In this document: in pieces, positions 37,992-46,832 of the stretch | Layout of the letters: every line of letters begins with the position of its first letter | Numbering within the stretch: position 1 is the stretch's first letter | Assembly (NCBI RefSeq): GCF_000521805.1 | Contig: NZ_JAMB01000010.1 | Span: 48,277-112,276, forward strand | Direction: 5' to 3' | Length of the DNA: 64,000 bases | Origin: Marinomonas ushuaiensis DSM 15871 | GTDB lineage: Bacteria > Pseudomonadota > Gammaproteobacteria > Pseudomonadales > Marinomonadaceae | The notes under the pieces: model-generated | What the model was told of the DNA's origin: nothing | The model's database searches: none | Seen by the model: only the letters and a program-made list of their open reading frames with translations | Position numbers and translations under genes: made by a program

Positions 37992-38834
37992 ATGGAATTA
38001 CTATCGAGTACAAAAAGCTTCGGCGGTTGGCTGAAACGCTATTGTCATGAAAGCTTATCGGTAAAAGGTGAGATGACGTTTGCGATTTTCTTGCCGCCAC
38101 AAGCAGAAACACAAAGCGTCCCTGTGTTGTATTGGTTGTCAGGCTTGACCTGTACAGATGAAAACTTCATGCAGAAAGCGGGCGCGTTTCGTAAAGCCGC
38201 GGAATTGGGTTTGGCCATTGTTTGTCCAGACACCAGTCCGCGTGGAACGGATTATCCGAATGAACATGAAAGTTACGACTTTGGTTCTGGTGCCGGTTTC
38301 TATGTAAATGCCACCGTTGCGCCATATTCCAATACCTACCATATGTACGATTACGTGGTTCAGGAATTGCCAACAGTAGTTGAAGAAAATTTTCCTGTGA
38401 CAGACAAGCGTTCTATTTCTGGTCATTCAATGGGCGGACATGGCGCGCTGATTTGTGCCTTGAAAAATCCGGGTGTTTATCAATCTGTTTCCGCGTTCGC
38501 GCCCATTGTTAATCCAACGGATTGCCCTTGGGGCGAAAAAGCCTTCACTGGCTATTTAGGTGAAGACCGTGCCACATGGAAAGCATGGGATGCTACTTGT
38601 TTGATTGAAAGTTTAGGTGAGAACGCAAAAGAGCGTTTACCTCTGCTAATCGACCAAGGCGAAGCGGATAACTTCTTGGTAGAACAACTAAAACCAGAAG
38701 CGTTAGAAGCCGCTTGTGAAAAAGCCGGACACGCCATTACCTTGCGTCGTCAAGCAGGCTACGACCACAGCTACTTCTTCATCGCCAGCTTCATTGATGA
38801 GCATTTAGAACACCACTCTAAAGCATTAAGTTAA
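37992..38834 (+). CDS. frmB: S-formylglutathione hydrolase
   Basis: A 280-residue serine esterase of the esterase D family that releases formate and glutathione from S-formylglutathione. The catalytic Ser lies in GHSMGGHGAL, and the catalytic His in GYDHSYFF near residue 259. The early motif WLSGLTCTDENFMQKAG is diagnostic. It forms a two-gene operon with frmA and ends in a strong terminator. Confidence 0.95.
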   Translation: MELLSSTKSFGGWLKRYCHESLSVKGEMTFAIFLPPQAETQSVPVLYWLSGLTCTDENFMQKAGAFRKAAELGLAIVCPDTSPRGTDYPNEHESYDFGSGAGFYVNATVAPYSNTYHMYDYVVQELPTVVEENFPVTDKRSISGHSMGGHGALICALKNPGVYQSVSAFAPIVNPTDCPWGEKAFTGYLGEDRATWKAWDATCLIESLGENAKERLPLLIDQGEADNFLVEQLKPEALEAACEKAGHAITLRRQAGYDHSYFFIASFIDEHLEHHSKALS

Positions 38835-38866
38835 CGGTTAACGTGTTCTGAATCAGTAATAGAAAG

Positions 38867-38890
38867 GCGAGCTTCGGCTCGCTTTTTTTT
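38867..38890 (+). terminator. frm operon terminator
   Basis: GCGAGC-TTCG-GCTCGC, a UUCG tetraloop hairpin, is followed by eight T residues. Confidence 0.93.
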
Positions 38891-39093
38891 GTTTTGAAGA
38901 ATGGCGATTGGCAATGCGTCGGATCACGCCTCGTACCTCGTTTTATACCGACCGTAAGCGTCCGATAAACCACACGTATTAATTAAATAGGCACTTGAAC
39001 TTGGTCGTTTTCTGTACTGATTCTGATCTTAGACGCTTTCAGGATGATACTGCGCTGCAAGGAGGCAGCGGAAAATACTCTTTTCAGTTCTCT

Positions 39094-39662
39094 CTACTTA
39101 ATATGCCACGGCAGTAACTTTTCTAACTCGTGTTCTTTATTCCCATCGTTTAATTTTGGTAATTCTTTAAACAGTGTCACCAGATAGTCGTATGGTATTA
39201 ATCCATTCGCTTTGGCGGCTTCGATGATGCTGTAAAGTATGGCGCTGGATCTCGCGCCATTGCCTGTGTTTGAGAATAACCAGTTTTTACGTCCGATAAC
39301 AAAGGGTTTGATGGATCCTGTTGGGCTGATTTCTCCAACTATGCTTTATAGGCCGCCTGTATTTCAGGGGCTTTTTCTGTTCTGATTCGGAACGCGTCTT
39401 CTACTGTCTCTTCTTGCTTTGCTAGTGATTTGATGGCGTAGAGCTTTTTGATGTAGCTAATCGCCATTTGGGCTTTTCCCGCTTTCCCTTTGGGCATGTC
39501 TTTTTCTGCTTCAACGAATTTTCGACGTGCGTGTGCCCAACAACCTGCAAGGGTTGCGTTGGTCGATTCGTATGCTTGATAACCATCCACATTTAAGTAG
39601 CCGTCGAAGCCTTGTAAAAAGTCGATCGCACATTGCGCTTTTCTCGTTTGCTGGAAGTCCAT
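39094..39662 (-). pseudogene. IS66 transposase (TnpC) remnant
   Basis: Two parts are visible. The part from 39662 to 39339 contains the IS66 transposase middle (GYLNVDGYQAYE, GCWAHARRKFVEA). After a stop, the C-terminal part follows (SPTGSIKPFVIGRKNWLFSN, GARSSAILYSIIEAAKANGL, KLLPWHIK) and ends at 39094. The N-terminal half is missing, and the block between the two parts is shortened or shifted. Confidence 0.85.
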
Positions 39663-39961
39663 CTAGCAGCCAATTAAGCTGACGAGAAGATACTTGAATC
39701 GATAGATTCTCATCGTCAATCCCCGGCCATTGAAAAATGCCTTTTTCCAAACTCTTATAATGCAACCAAAAACCATTATGAGACCATTGGAGGATTTTGA
39801 CTTTATCTCGTGCTCGACCGCAAAAGACAAAAACATAATCACTACAAGGCTCTTTTTTCCAAATCGTACGCGACAATATTACACAAACCATCAATGGCTT
39901 TACGCATGTCAGTTGGCCCACAAATGAGGGTCACATTTAGTTGAGAAGAAGCCGTAAACAT
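39660..39961 (-). pseudogene. IS66 accessory protein TnpB, frameshifted
   Basis: Starting at the ATG at 39961, MFTASSQLNVTLICGPTDMR and the following residues match TnpB. A frameshift near codon 36 is then needed to join the second part (VFCGRARDKVKILQW, IQVSSRQLNWLLDGL). The gene ends by running directly into the tnpC remnant, so the normal C-terminus is lost by deletion. Confidence 0.85.
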
Positions 39962-40250
39962 AAGTCTTTTGTTCCTGAAAGAGAAAATAAAAGACTTTAT
40001 GTTTTTTGGGGATAATTAATAGGTGTGGTTTACCGGGCTCTTACTAACCTGCAGTCGTGTTCGATGAACTACGAAGCGTTTAGAGGGCTGGTGCACTTCG
40101 GAGCTGAATTCGCGGTTAAGGAAGATGCGAATAAGTCCCGCGCATGAGATAATATCTTATATAAATTCAATAAGTTAAGAAATTTTAAAGGTCGAAAATC
40201 TTCAATAGATTAATTAATTTGTATGAATAAGGTACTCAGTCATACCATGA

Positions 40251-41228
40251 CTAGTTATATGAAATCCATCTTAAATATTCTGCAGAATGGTTCAGACCTT
40301 TTAGCCTATATTCCTCCAACCGTTCTAGAACCTTATTTTTAGAATCTGCTAAATGTTGTCGTAAAGCTTGGCCCGCTTCCTTCCCTTTTTGCTCCAACAT
40401 TAATTCAAATATGATACGGTGCTCTTGTAAAAATGGATCATTGGTTGGCAGCTGAACGTGCCCACCTAATAAATGCTTACTAATAAGTAAAATTGGTATC
40501 GTTCTTCCAAGCATTGTGAGAATTTCATTATTGCCGCCATACCTCAGAGTCTCATTGTGTAGGTCTTGTTCCAAAGCATCTAAACGGTCAGGTTTTATGT
40601 TTGGGTAGTCTCGGGATACATTATCTAGTTCATTTATAAAACGCTCTAACGTTTCAGTTGGGATTAACTTAGTAGCTCTTTCTACCATGAATGGTTCTAG
40701 CAGCATCCTAGCTTCATACAATGCATTTAAACGTTGATCATTTAACGGAACAACATGCCAACCACTGTATTTTTCATGCTCGACTACACCTATATACTGT
40801 AAGCTAACAAGGATGTGCTGAGTAACAGCTCGACTTACCTTTAAACATTTGGCCAGCTTTAACTCATTGACTTCCCATCGACCGGACATGGAGCAAAGAA
40901 CAGTATCCTTCTCGACTTGTCTAACTAAATCTAACCAAGATTTTTCACGGTTAATTGAGGTATCGCCATCTTTCTTTATCTCTTTTGAACTTATTTCACG
41001 CCTTATTATTTTCCCTGGTTTTTGACCAACTAAGTAGCCGCGGCCATCAAAACGGCAAATAATTCCCTCATTGCATAATTGCTGAAGCGTTTCACGTACA
41101 GGCGAGCGGCTCGTTAAAAAAAGCCGCGCAATGCGGCTTTCAAGTAAAACGAGACCGGGTTCAAAAGTACCAGTATGAATACTGCTTTTTAATGCTTCAT
41201 AAAGCTGATCTTTTAAAGTTTCAGCCAT
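40251..41228 (-). CDS. GntR/FCD-family regulator with an extra HTH-like segment
   Basis: A 325-residue regulator. Residues 1-70 are a GntR winged helix (SRIARLFLTSRSPVRETLQQ, RFDGRGYLVG). A second winged-helix-like segment follows at about 110-165 (WEVNELKLAKCLKVSRAVTQ, VVEHEKYSGWHVVPL). After it comes an FCD ligand domain (ARMLLEPFMVERA and DLHNETLRYGGN). FCD domains usually bind small organic acids through a metal. The second HTH-like part is unusual, as a standard FCD regulator is about 230 residues. It lies 38 bases downstream of the UxaA-type gene on the same strand and probably controls it and the divergent TRAP operon. Confidence 0.82.
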   Translation of the reverse strand: MAETLKDQLYEALKSSIHTGTFEPGLVLLESRIARLFLTSRSPVRETLQQLCNEGIICRFDGRGYLVGQKPGKIIRREISSKEIKKDGDTSINREKSWLDLVRQVEKDTVLCSMSGRWEVNELKLAKCLKVSRAVTQHILVSLQYIGVVEHEKYSGWHVVPLNDQRLNALYEARMLLEPFMVERATKLIPTETLERFINELDNVSRDYPNIKPDRLDALEQDLHNETLRYGGNNEILTMLGRTIPILLISKHLLGGHVQLPTNDPFLQEHRIIFELMLEQKGKEAGQALRQHLADSKNKVLERLEEYRLKGLNHSAEYLRWISYN

Positions 41229-41266
41229 AATTGGTTTTCACCTTTATTTTATAGAATATTTTATAA

Positions 41267-42796
41267 TTAGGTTACTGCACCGACTGGCCATGGAACAAAT
41301 TCATTGTTTCCATAACCCAGTTCCTCACTAGCACTTTGGCTACCAGAGGCAATCTCAATAATTTTTTCTAAAATCTCTTCGCCAATTTGAGATATAGTGC
41401 TGTTACCATCGACTATTTGTCCACAGTTAATATCCATATCTTCAGATATACGGTTATACATAACGGAGTTTGTTGCTAACTTTATACAAGGAGCAGGTTT
41501 GAATCCTGCTACTGAGCCTCGTCCAGTAGTAAAGCATACTATATTTGCTCCGGAAGCTATTTGTCCTGTAACAGATATAGGATCGTAGCCTGGACTATCC
41601 ATAAAATTAAAACCAGGTACAACGCGTTTTTCAGCATATTGAAGGACATCGTTTAAACTGCTAGTACCAGCTTTCGCAACTGCCCCTAATGATTTTTCTA
41701 ATATGGTTGTAAGTCCTCCCTGTTTATTTCCAGGTGTGGGGTTATTGTTTAACTCAGCATTATTAATGCTTGTATAGTGTTTCCACCAGTCTATCCTCGC
41801 TAACAATTTTGAAGCGACATCTTCACTAATCGCACGATCAATTAATAAATGTTCTGCGCCATAAATTTCAGGTGTTTCAGCTAATATAACGCTACCTCCC
41901 TGTTTAACTAATAAGTCAGCAGCATAACCTAATGCAGGGTTAGCCGTAATTCCAGAGTATCCGTCAGAACCCCCACACTGCAGTGCAACACAAAGGTGGT
42001 TTAACGATACTGAACTGCGTTGTGCAATAGGAGTGTTACTGGCCAGAGTAAGAAGTTTTTCATTCGCCAATTTTATACTTGCTCTTGTGCCACCAGCGTC
42101 TTGTATATTGAAGTAAGATACGTTTTTATACCCCTCACTTTCGTGTCGGCTTATCATGTCCTTCACTTGGTAAGTTTCACAACCTAAACCAATGACCAGT
42201 ACAAAAGCAAAATTAGGATGAGAAGCATAGCCCCTCATTACTCTATCGAGAAAAGTGTAGCCTTCTGCGTCAGTGTTAATTGCACAACCTGATCCATGAG
42301 TTATAGCCACCACACCGTCATAACCTAATGCCTTTAATTCATCAGTGGCGTTAAGTTGATCCGCCACTACTTTTGAGACCGTGGCGGAACAATTGACGGT
42401 AGATAATATACCAATGTAATTTCGAGTTCCTACTTGTCCATTGCTTCTTACATAACCCTGAAATGTTCTATCGCCTGAAGTAATCTGAGTTTCTTTAGCT
42501 GGTTTAAAATTATCTAATGATGACGAGCGCTCACGCATTGATACATTATGAGTATGAACATGAGAGCCAGTACTAATTGGCTGAGTAGCATAACCAATTA
42601 CTTGTCCATATTTGACGATATCTTCGCCTTCGCCTATGTCTTGAAGTGCAAATTTATGTCCTGCAGGAATATTTTCTTTAGAAACAATATTGTCTATTTC
42701 AACCACCCCACCACAAGGTAATGAGGTAACAGCGATTGCTACATTATCAATTTCATTGAGTCTTTTAACCACACTTGTCGACGCAATTTGTTTCAT
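41267..42796 (-). CDS. UxaA/GarD-family sugar-acid dehydratase
   Basis: A 509-residue iron-dependent dehydratase. The N-terminal SAF domain is in residues 10-90 (GHKFALQDIGEGEDIVKYG, HVHTHNVSM). The catalytic part has NCSATVSK, GSGCAIN, VIGLGCETYQV, LQCGGSDGYSGITANPALG and FTTGRGS. It shares features with both altronate dehydratase UxaA (495 residues) and galactarate dehydratase GarD (523), so the substrate is left open. The product would be a 2-keto-3-deoxy acid, the substrate of the AraD1-type enzyme encoded on the other strand. It is divergent from the TRAP operon with 189 bases between starts. Confidence 0.82.
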   Translation of the reverse strand: MKQIASTSVVKRLNEIDNVAIAVTSLPCGGVVEIDNIVSKENIPAGHKFALQDIGEGEDIVKYGQVIGYATQPISTGSHVHTHNVSMRERSSSLDNFKPAKETQITSGDRTFQGYVRSNGQVGTRNYIGILSTVNCSATVSKVVADQLNATDELKALGYDGVVAITHGSGCAINTDAEGYTFLDRVMRGYASHPNFAFVLVIGLGCETYQVKDMISRHESEGYKNVSYFNIQDAGGTRASIKLANEKLLTLASNTPIAQRSSVSLNHLCVALQCGGSDGYSGITANPALGYAADLLVKQGGSVILAETPEIYGAEHLLIDRAISEDVASKLLARIDWWKHYTSINNAELNNNPTPGNKQGGLTTILEKSLGAVAKAGTSSLNDVLQYAEKRVVPGFNFMDSPGYDPISVTGQIASGANIVCFTTGRGSVAGFKPAPCIKLATNSVMYNRISEDMDINCGQIVDGNSTISQIGEEILEKIIEIASGSQSASEELGYGNNEFVPWPVGAVT

Positions 42797-42842
42797 TTTA
42801 AAACCTCTTATTTTAATTGTTTTTAATGGCTTTGACCTTTCA

Positions 42843-42855
42843 CCAAAAATTTTGG
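42843..42855. promoter_or_regulatory. Candidate operator palindrome between the dehydratase and TRAP genes
   Basis: CCAAAAATTTTGG is a perfect palindrome around one central base in the divergent promoter region. A second partly symmetric site, ATTGCGTACAAT, lies at 42892-42903. Either could bind the GntR-type regulator. Neither matches a consensus I can name. Confidence 0.35.
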
Positions 42856-42985
42856 CGAAAACTTTTCAAAGCAATGATTGCATAAATGTCTATTGCGTAC
42901 AATGTTCATTTGTTGTAACTTTGAAATTACTCGGTGCAGTCACTGACGTAAAAATGATTGAATAATAATGACAATAGGTTAAATC

Positions 42986-44002
42986 ATGAACAATAAAACT
43001 AATAAAATCGTTCTCAACATAGGTGCTTCTGCATTAGCTGGTGCGCTCCTTTTATCTTCTTTTCAAGCACAAGCAACTACGCTTAGGTTGGCTCACACGT
43101 TTAATCCAGGTGAGGCCAGTTATGAAGTTCTTCAAAGATTAAGTGATACCGTCGCAAAGAAAAGTGACGGAGATTTTAAAATTCAAGTTTTTCCAAGTGA
43201 GCAACTAGGTTCAGAAGTACAACTACTTCAACAGGCCAAAAATGGTTCAATTGATATTGTTGTGCCTGGGTACTCAGGTGCAAGTACTTTGGTTCCAGCC
43301 TTAGAAATATCTAATGCACCCTTTATGTTCCAAAGTTGGGAAGAGGCCAAATATGTCATTGAAGGTGATGCATACACTCCGATGTTCGATGAGCTCAAAG
43401 CAAACAGTAACCTTATCCCAATCTCAAAAACATGGTATTGGGGCTGGCGTAATCTGACGTTAAATGGGAAGCCAATCAATAAAGCTGAAGATTTAAAAGG
43501 TTTGAAAATTAGAGTCCCTGAATCTCCAATTTGGGTTGAAATGATCAAGTCATTTGATGGCTCACCGTCTCCAATCCCATTTAGCGAAGTATACCTGGCT
43601 CTTCAACAAGGTACGGTTGATGGTCAAGAAAACCCAATTCCTACTATTTATTCTCGTAAGTTCTACGAGGTTCAAGATCAGCTCATCATGACTAAACACA
43701 TGCTTCAAAGTCAGGTTGTATTGATGAATTCCCAGCGCTGGGATTCTTTGACTGATACAGAGAAACGTATCCTTAAAGAGTCTATTTCAGAAGCGGCTCA
43801 GGAAAACTATACACTTCAAACTTCAAATGAAGAGTCCATGTTGCAGGAGCTTAAAGATGGCGGTGAGATCAATGTTGTTACCGATATTGATAGAAAGTCA
43901 TTTGAAGACGCTGCTTCATTAGGTCGTGAGAATTTAGTCAGCCGCTGGGGGAAAGAAAACTATATGAGAGTGTTGGATTCGATAAAACAATATCGCAATT
44001 AA
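42986..44002 (+). CDS. dctP: TRAP transporter solute-binding protein DctP
   Basis: A 338-residue periplasmic binding protein. A signal peptide ends near SSFQAQA-TTLRLAH. The TRAP-specific core is visible: LGSEVQLLQQAKNGSIDIV, then NLTLNGKPINKAEDLKGLKI with the conserved Arg that salt-bridges a carboxylate ligand, PIPFSEVYLALQQGTVDGQENP and HMLQSQVVLMN. The ligand is most likely a sugar acid, given the neighbouring enzymes. A hairpin follows the gene and may stabilise its mRNA, giving excess binding protein over the membrane subunits. Confidence 0.92.
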   Translation: MNNKTNKIVLNIGASALAGALLLSSFQAQATTLRLAHTFNPGEASYEVLQRLSDTVAKKSDGDFKIQVFPSEQLGSEVQLLQQAKNGSIDIVVPGYSGASTLVPALEISNAPFMFQSWEEAKYVIEGDAYTPMFDELKANSNLIPISKTWYWGWRNLTLNGKPINKAEDLKGLKIRVPESPIWVEMIKSFDGSPSPIPFSEVYLALQQGTVDGQENPIPTIYSRKFYEVQDQLIMTKHMLQSQVVLMNSQRWDSLTDTEKRILKESISEAAQENYTLQTSNEESMLQELKDGGEINVVTDIDRKSFEDAASLGRENLVSRWGKENYMRVLDSIKQYRN

Positions 44003-44016
44003 TAATTCATCAAATT

Positions 44017-44046
44017 TTAGGCTCTTTCTAGATCGGAAGAGCCTAA
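44017..44046 (+). terminator. Intra-operon hairpin between dctP and dctQ
   Basis: The perfect 10-bp stem TTAGGCTCTT/AAGAGCCTAA with a 10-base loop lacks a T-run. It probably shields the dctP message or causes partial termination rather than full stop. Confidence 0.7.
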
Positions 44047-44058
44047 TGGAGATAATGT

Positions 44059-44553
44059 ATGAAAACACAACTCATTGTAATCAATAACATAGTTTTTCGT
44101 CTTGAGAAAATTTTTCTTGGTCTTTCTTTAGCTTTGATGGTTACTTTACTGTCTGCTGGGGTTTTCTTCAGATACGTTTTGAATGACCCTATTGTATGGA
44201 GTGAGAGCATTGCCAAATTATTAATTGTTTGGATGACTTTTTTAGGAGCGAGCATCGCCTTCTCTGAAAAGAGTCACATTCGAGTCGATTCGTTGGTTGA
44301 TTACTTTCCTTTTAAGGCTCGACAAATAATAAAGCACATTGTTGAACTGTTTACTGTTTCTATTGTTGCATACATGGGGTATCTAGGCTTTATTTATTTT
44401 GAAACCACCATAACGTCAACATCTCCTATTTTGGGTATTTCTATAGGGTATTTCTCTTTTGGAATGCCGATATTATTCGCATTTTCAGTTTTTCATATTC
44501 TAGTAAATTACATTAGTAATATAGATAAATCTGAGGAGACTCAGACATGTTAG
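44059..44553 (+). CDS. dctQ: TRAP transporter small permease DctQ
   Basis: A 164-residue membrane protein with four hydrophobic helices and the family features WSESIAKLLIVWMTFLGASI and HIRVDSL. It forms the small subunit that contacts DctM. Its stop overlaps the dctM start, so the two are translationally coupled. Confidence 0.9.
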   Translation: MKTQLIVINNIVFRLEKIFLGLSLALMVTLLSAGVFFRYVLNDPIVWSESIAKLLIVWMTFLGASIAFSEKSHIRVDSLVDYFPFKARQIIKHIVELFTVSIVAYMGYLGFIYFETTITSTSPILGISIGYFSFGMPILFAFSVFHILVNYISNIDKSEETQTC

Positions 44554-45809
44554 CTCTAATTATTGCGCTTCTCTTTATCTCTATACTTTTAGGTACCCCT
44601 ATTGCTGTTGCAATGCTAGGGGCATCTGTCATGGCTATTATATCCCTAGATATTCCTATGAATGTACTCGCTCAGAGGGTCTCATCAGGAGTTGAGTCGT
44701 TTCCTCTACTTGCTATTCCTATGTTTATGTTGGCTGGTGCCATCATGAATAGAAGCGGAATAAGTGAAAGGTTATTTGATTTTTGTCGGTCTTTAGTAGG
44801 GCATTTAAGGGGGGGGTTAGCCCATGTAAATGTGTTGTCTAGTGTCTTAATGGCAGGAATATCCGGCTCATCTCTTGCTGATTGTGCTGCAACAACTCGA
44901 GTTATGGTTCCACAAATGGTAAAGCATGGTTATGACAAAGGCTTTGCCGTTGCTCTTACTGCGTCTTCAGCGACCTTATCGCCTATTATTCCACCATCTA
45001 TTCTAATGATCATCTATGGCTGGCAAGCCAATATATCCATCGGTGATCTTTTTCTAGCAGGTATTTTACCTGGGTTGTTAATCGCGTGTTCACTCACAAT
45101 ATTAATCGTCTTTATTAGTATTAGAAAAAATTATCCAAAGGATGATTCATTTAGTAAAGCAATCGCATATGCAAAGCTTAAGCAATCTGTTTGGGCGTTA
45201 CTGATGCCTATTATAATAATAGTTGGTTTTAGACTGGGGATATTTACAGTTACGGAAATTGCAGCTATTGCTGTTGTGTATTCTTTTATTGTCGGGAAGT
45301 TCATATATAAGACGCTGAGCTGGAGTGACATGCTCGAGTTATTACCAAAAACAGGCAGAGAGGCGGCGACAATTCTCTTTATTATTGCGGCCTCTTCACC
45401 TTTGGCATGGTCACTTAGTATTCTTCAAGCACCTCAGCAAATGATTAGTTTTGTCACAAGTTTGACTGATAGCCCATGGGTAACTTTGTTGCTATTGAAT
45501 GTCGCCTTGCTCGTCATTGGCATGTTTATGGAAACCATTGCTGTAATCATTGTTCTTGTGCCAATACTTGTGCCTTTGCTCCATGCTATGGATATTTCAT
45601 TGGTTCATTTTGGTGTGATCATGCTGATTAATCTTTTAATTGGGCAAATCACACCACCCTTAGGTGTTCTTATGTTTGTAAGCTGCGATATAGCAAAGCT
45701 AAAAACAGTCGAGTTTATTCGCTCTTCAGCACCATTCTTCTTTGTACTTTTAGCCGCATTAGTGATTATCACTTATGTACCATGGCTGTCATTAACATTA
45801 ATTGGGTAA
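44547..45809 (+). CDS. dctM: TRAP transporter large permease DctM
   Basis: A 420-residue sodium-coupled membrane subunit with about eleven or twelve helices. Family motifs are GTPIAVAMLGASV, FPLLAIPMFMLAG, GISGSSLADCAA, SATLSPIIPPSI and QITPPLGV. It carries eight consecutive G at 44809-44816 (Arg-Gly-Gly in GHLRGGLAHVN), a possible slippage site. Together with DctP and DctQ it should import the acid handled by the flanking enzymes. Confidence 0.93.
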   Translation: MLALIIALLFISILLGTPIAVAMLGASVMAIISLDIPMNVLAQRVSSGVESFPLLAIPMFMLAGAIMNRSGISERLFDFCRSLVGHLRGGLAHVNVLSSVLMAGISGSSLADCAATTRVMVPQMVKHGYDKGFAVALTASSATLSPIIPPSILMIIYGWQANISIGDLFLAGILPGLLIACSLTILIVFISIRKNYPKDDSFSKAIAYAKLKQSVWALLMPIIIIVGFRLGIFTVTEIAAIAVVYSFIVGKFIYKTLSWSDMLELLPKTGREAATILFIIAASSPLAWSLSILQAPQQMISFVTSLTDSPWVTLLLLNVALLVIGMFMETIAVIIVLVPILVPLLHAMDISLVHFGVIMLINLLIGQITPPLGVLMFVSCDIAKLKTVEFIRSSAPFFFVLLAALVIITYVPWLSLTLIG

Positions 45810-45815
45810 ATTATA

Positions 45816-46811
45816 ATGTCTTTTAATCTTGTTCAACTTAACAATAAATCTGGATTCATTGTCGGTGCCATCGTTCGTGGCGAATCATTAGACTTACTTG
45901 ATGTGAGTGTTTATGAGCTGGCTTTAGAAGCCGCTAATAATAATGTGTCCATCGCTTCTATAATTGAGTCACATAAAACACAAGAAGTGATCAATTATGA
46001 TGACGCTATAAACTCAGGAAATATTATAGCTCCTATCTCTCACCCAGAAAGCCATAAACAAATTCTAAGTGGAACAGGACTTACCCATCTAGGTAGTGCA
46101 GCGCCTCGCAGTAAGATGCACTCTACTGTGGAAAGCAACAGCGTTAAAGATCAATTAACCGATACTGAGCGTATGTTTCAATTAGGTGTTGAGGGTGGAA
46201 AAGGCTCTCTGAGTGATCCAGGTGTCGCACCTGAATGGTTCTATAAAGGGACAGGAGAAAGTGTAAACAACCCATTTTCAACAATCACTATGCCTGACTT
46301 TTCTCTCGATGCTGGTGAAGAAGCAGAACTGGCTGGTATCTACATTATTAATGATTCAGGAAAAATATTTCGTGTCGGTTATACATTGGCGAATGAATTT
46401 TCTGATCACGTTACAGAGAAGCAAAACTACCTGTATTTGGCCCATTCAAAACTGCGAAACTGTAGTTTTGGACCAGAAATCTTAATTGATGATTTACCAA
46501 CGGAAGTGACTGGTACTGTTACTTTAAAAAGAGATGGTGAAAATTATTGGCAACGTGATTTTTTAAGTGGTGAAAAGCACATGTGCCATTCCATTGCTAA
46601 CTTAGAATATCATCATTTTAAGTACGATCAATTTCGTGTTCCGGGCCAACTTCACATCCACTTTTTTGGTGCCGCTGTACTGAGTTTCTCCGATGGAGTA
46701 AAAATCCAAGAAGGGGACGAAATTACCATTCAATGTGACTTTATGACCCGACCACTTAAAAACGGAGTGGGTATATTGAAGCAGTCCGAACTAAATATTA
46801 CGAAACTATAA
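45816..46811 (+). CDS. AraD1/GguC-type FAH-family 2-keto-3-deoxy-acid dehydratase
   Basis: A 331-residue protein of the fumarylacetoacetate hydrolase fold, subgroup AraD1/GguC (SGTGLTHLGSAAPRSKMHS, APEWFYKGTG, RNCSFGPEILIDDLP, GQLHIHFFGAAVLSFSDGV). Members of this subgroup are linked genetically to the conversion of 2-keto-3-deoxy pentonates or related acids to alpha-ketoglutarate semialdehyde. The following gene encodes the matching semialdehyde dehydrogenase, 21 bases downstream. Substrate stereochemistry cannot be read from sequence. Confidence 0.82.
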   Translation: MSFNLVQLNNKSGFIVGAIVRGESLDLLDVSVYELALEAANNNVSIASIIESHKTQEVINYDDAINSGNIIAPISHPESHKQILSGTGLTHLGSAAPRSKMHSTVESNSVKDQLTDTERMFQLGVEGGKGSLSDPGVAPEWFYKGTGESVNNPFSTITMPDFSLDAGEEAELAGIYIINDSGKIFRVGYTLANEFSDHVTEKQNYLYLAHSKLRNCSFGPEILIDDLPTEVTGTVTLKRDGENYWQRDFLSGEKHMCHSIANLEYHHFKYDQFRVPGQLHIHFFGAAVLSFSDGVKIQEGDEITIQCDFMTRPLKNGVGILKQSELNITKL

Positions 46812-46832
46812 CTAGATTAAGGAAACCCAAAA

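Larger units (their letters stand above)
38954..40044 (-). mobile_element. Internally deleted IS66-family element
   Basis: Both ends are visible. The left end GTAAGCGTCCGATAAACCAC (continuing to 38975) and the right end, read inward from 40044, GTAAGAGCCCGGTAAACCAC agree at most positions. The total of about 1.1 kb is less than half the usual 2.5 kb of IS66 elements. It contains a frameshifted tnpB and only the middle and C-terminal parts of tnpC, so it cannot move by itself. The 8 bases on either side are not identical, so no clear target duplication remains. It marks the left edge of the sugar-acid island. Confidence 0.88.

Noticed and set aside
38946..40052. Target-site duplication around the IS66 element
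   Set aside because: IS66 elements usually make 8-bp duplications, but the bases beside the two ends (TACCGACC and TAACCTGC) differ.
44030..44042. AGATCGGAAGAGC, identical to the core of a common sequencing adapter
   Set aside because: Most of it forms the right arm and loop of a perfect 10-bp hairpin (44017-44046) between dctP and dctQ. The bases after it do not continue the adapter, and both flanking genes are intact. It is a chance match.
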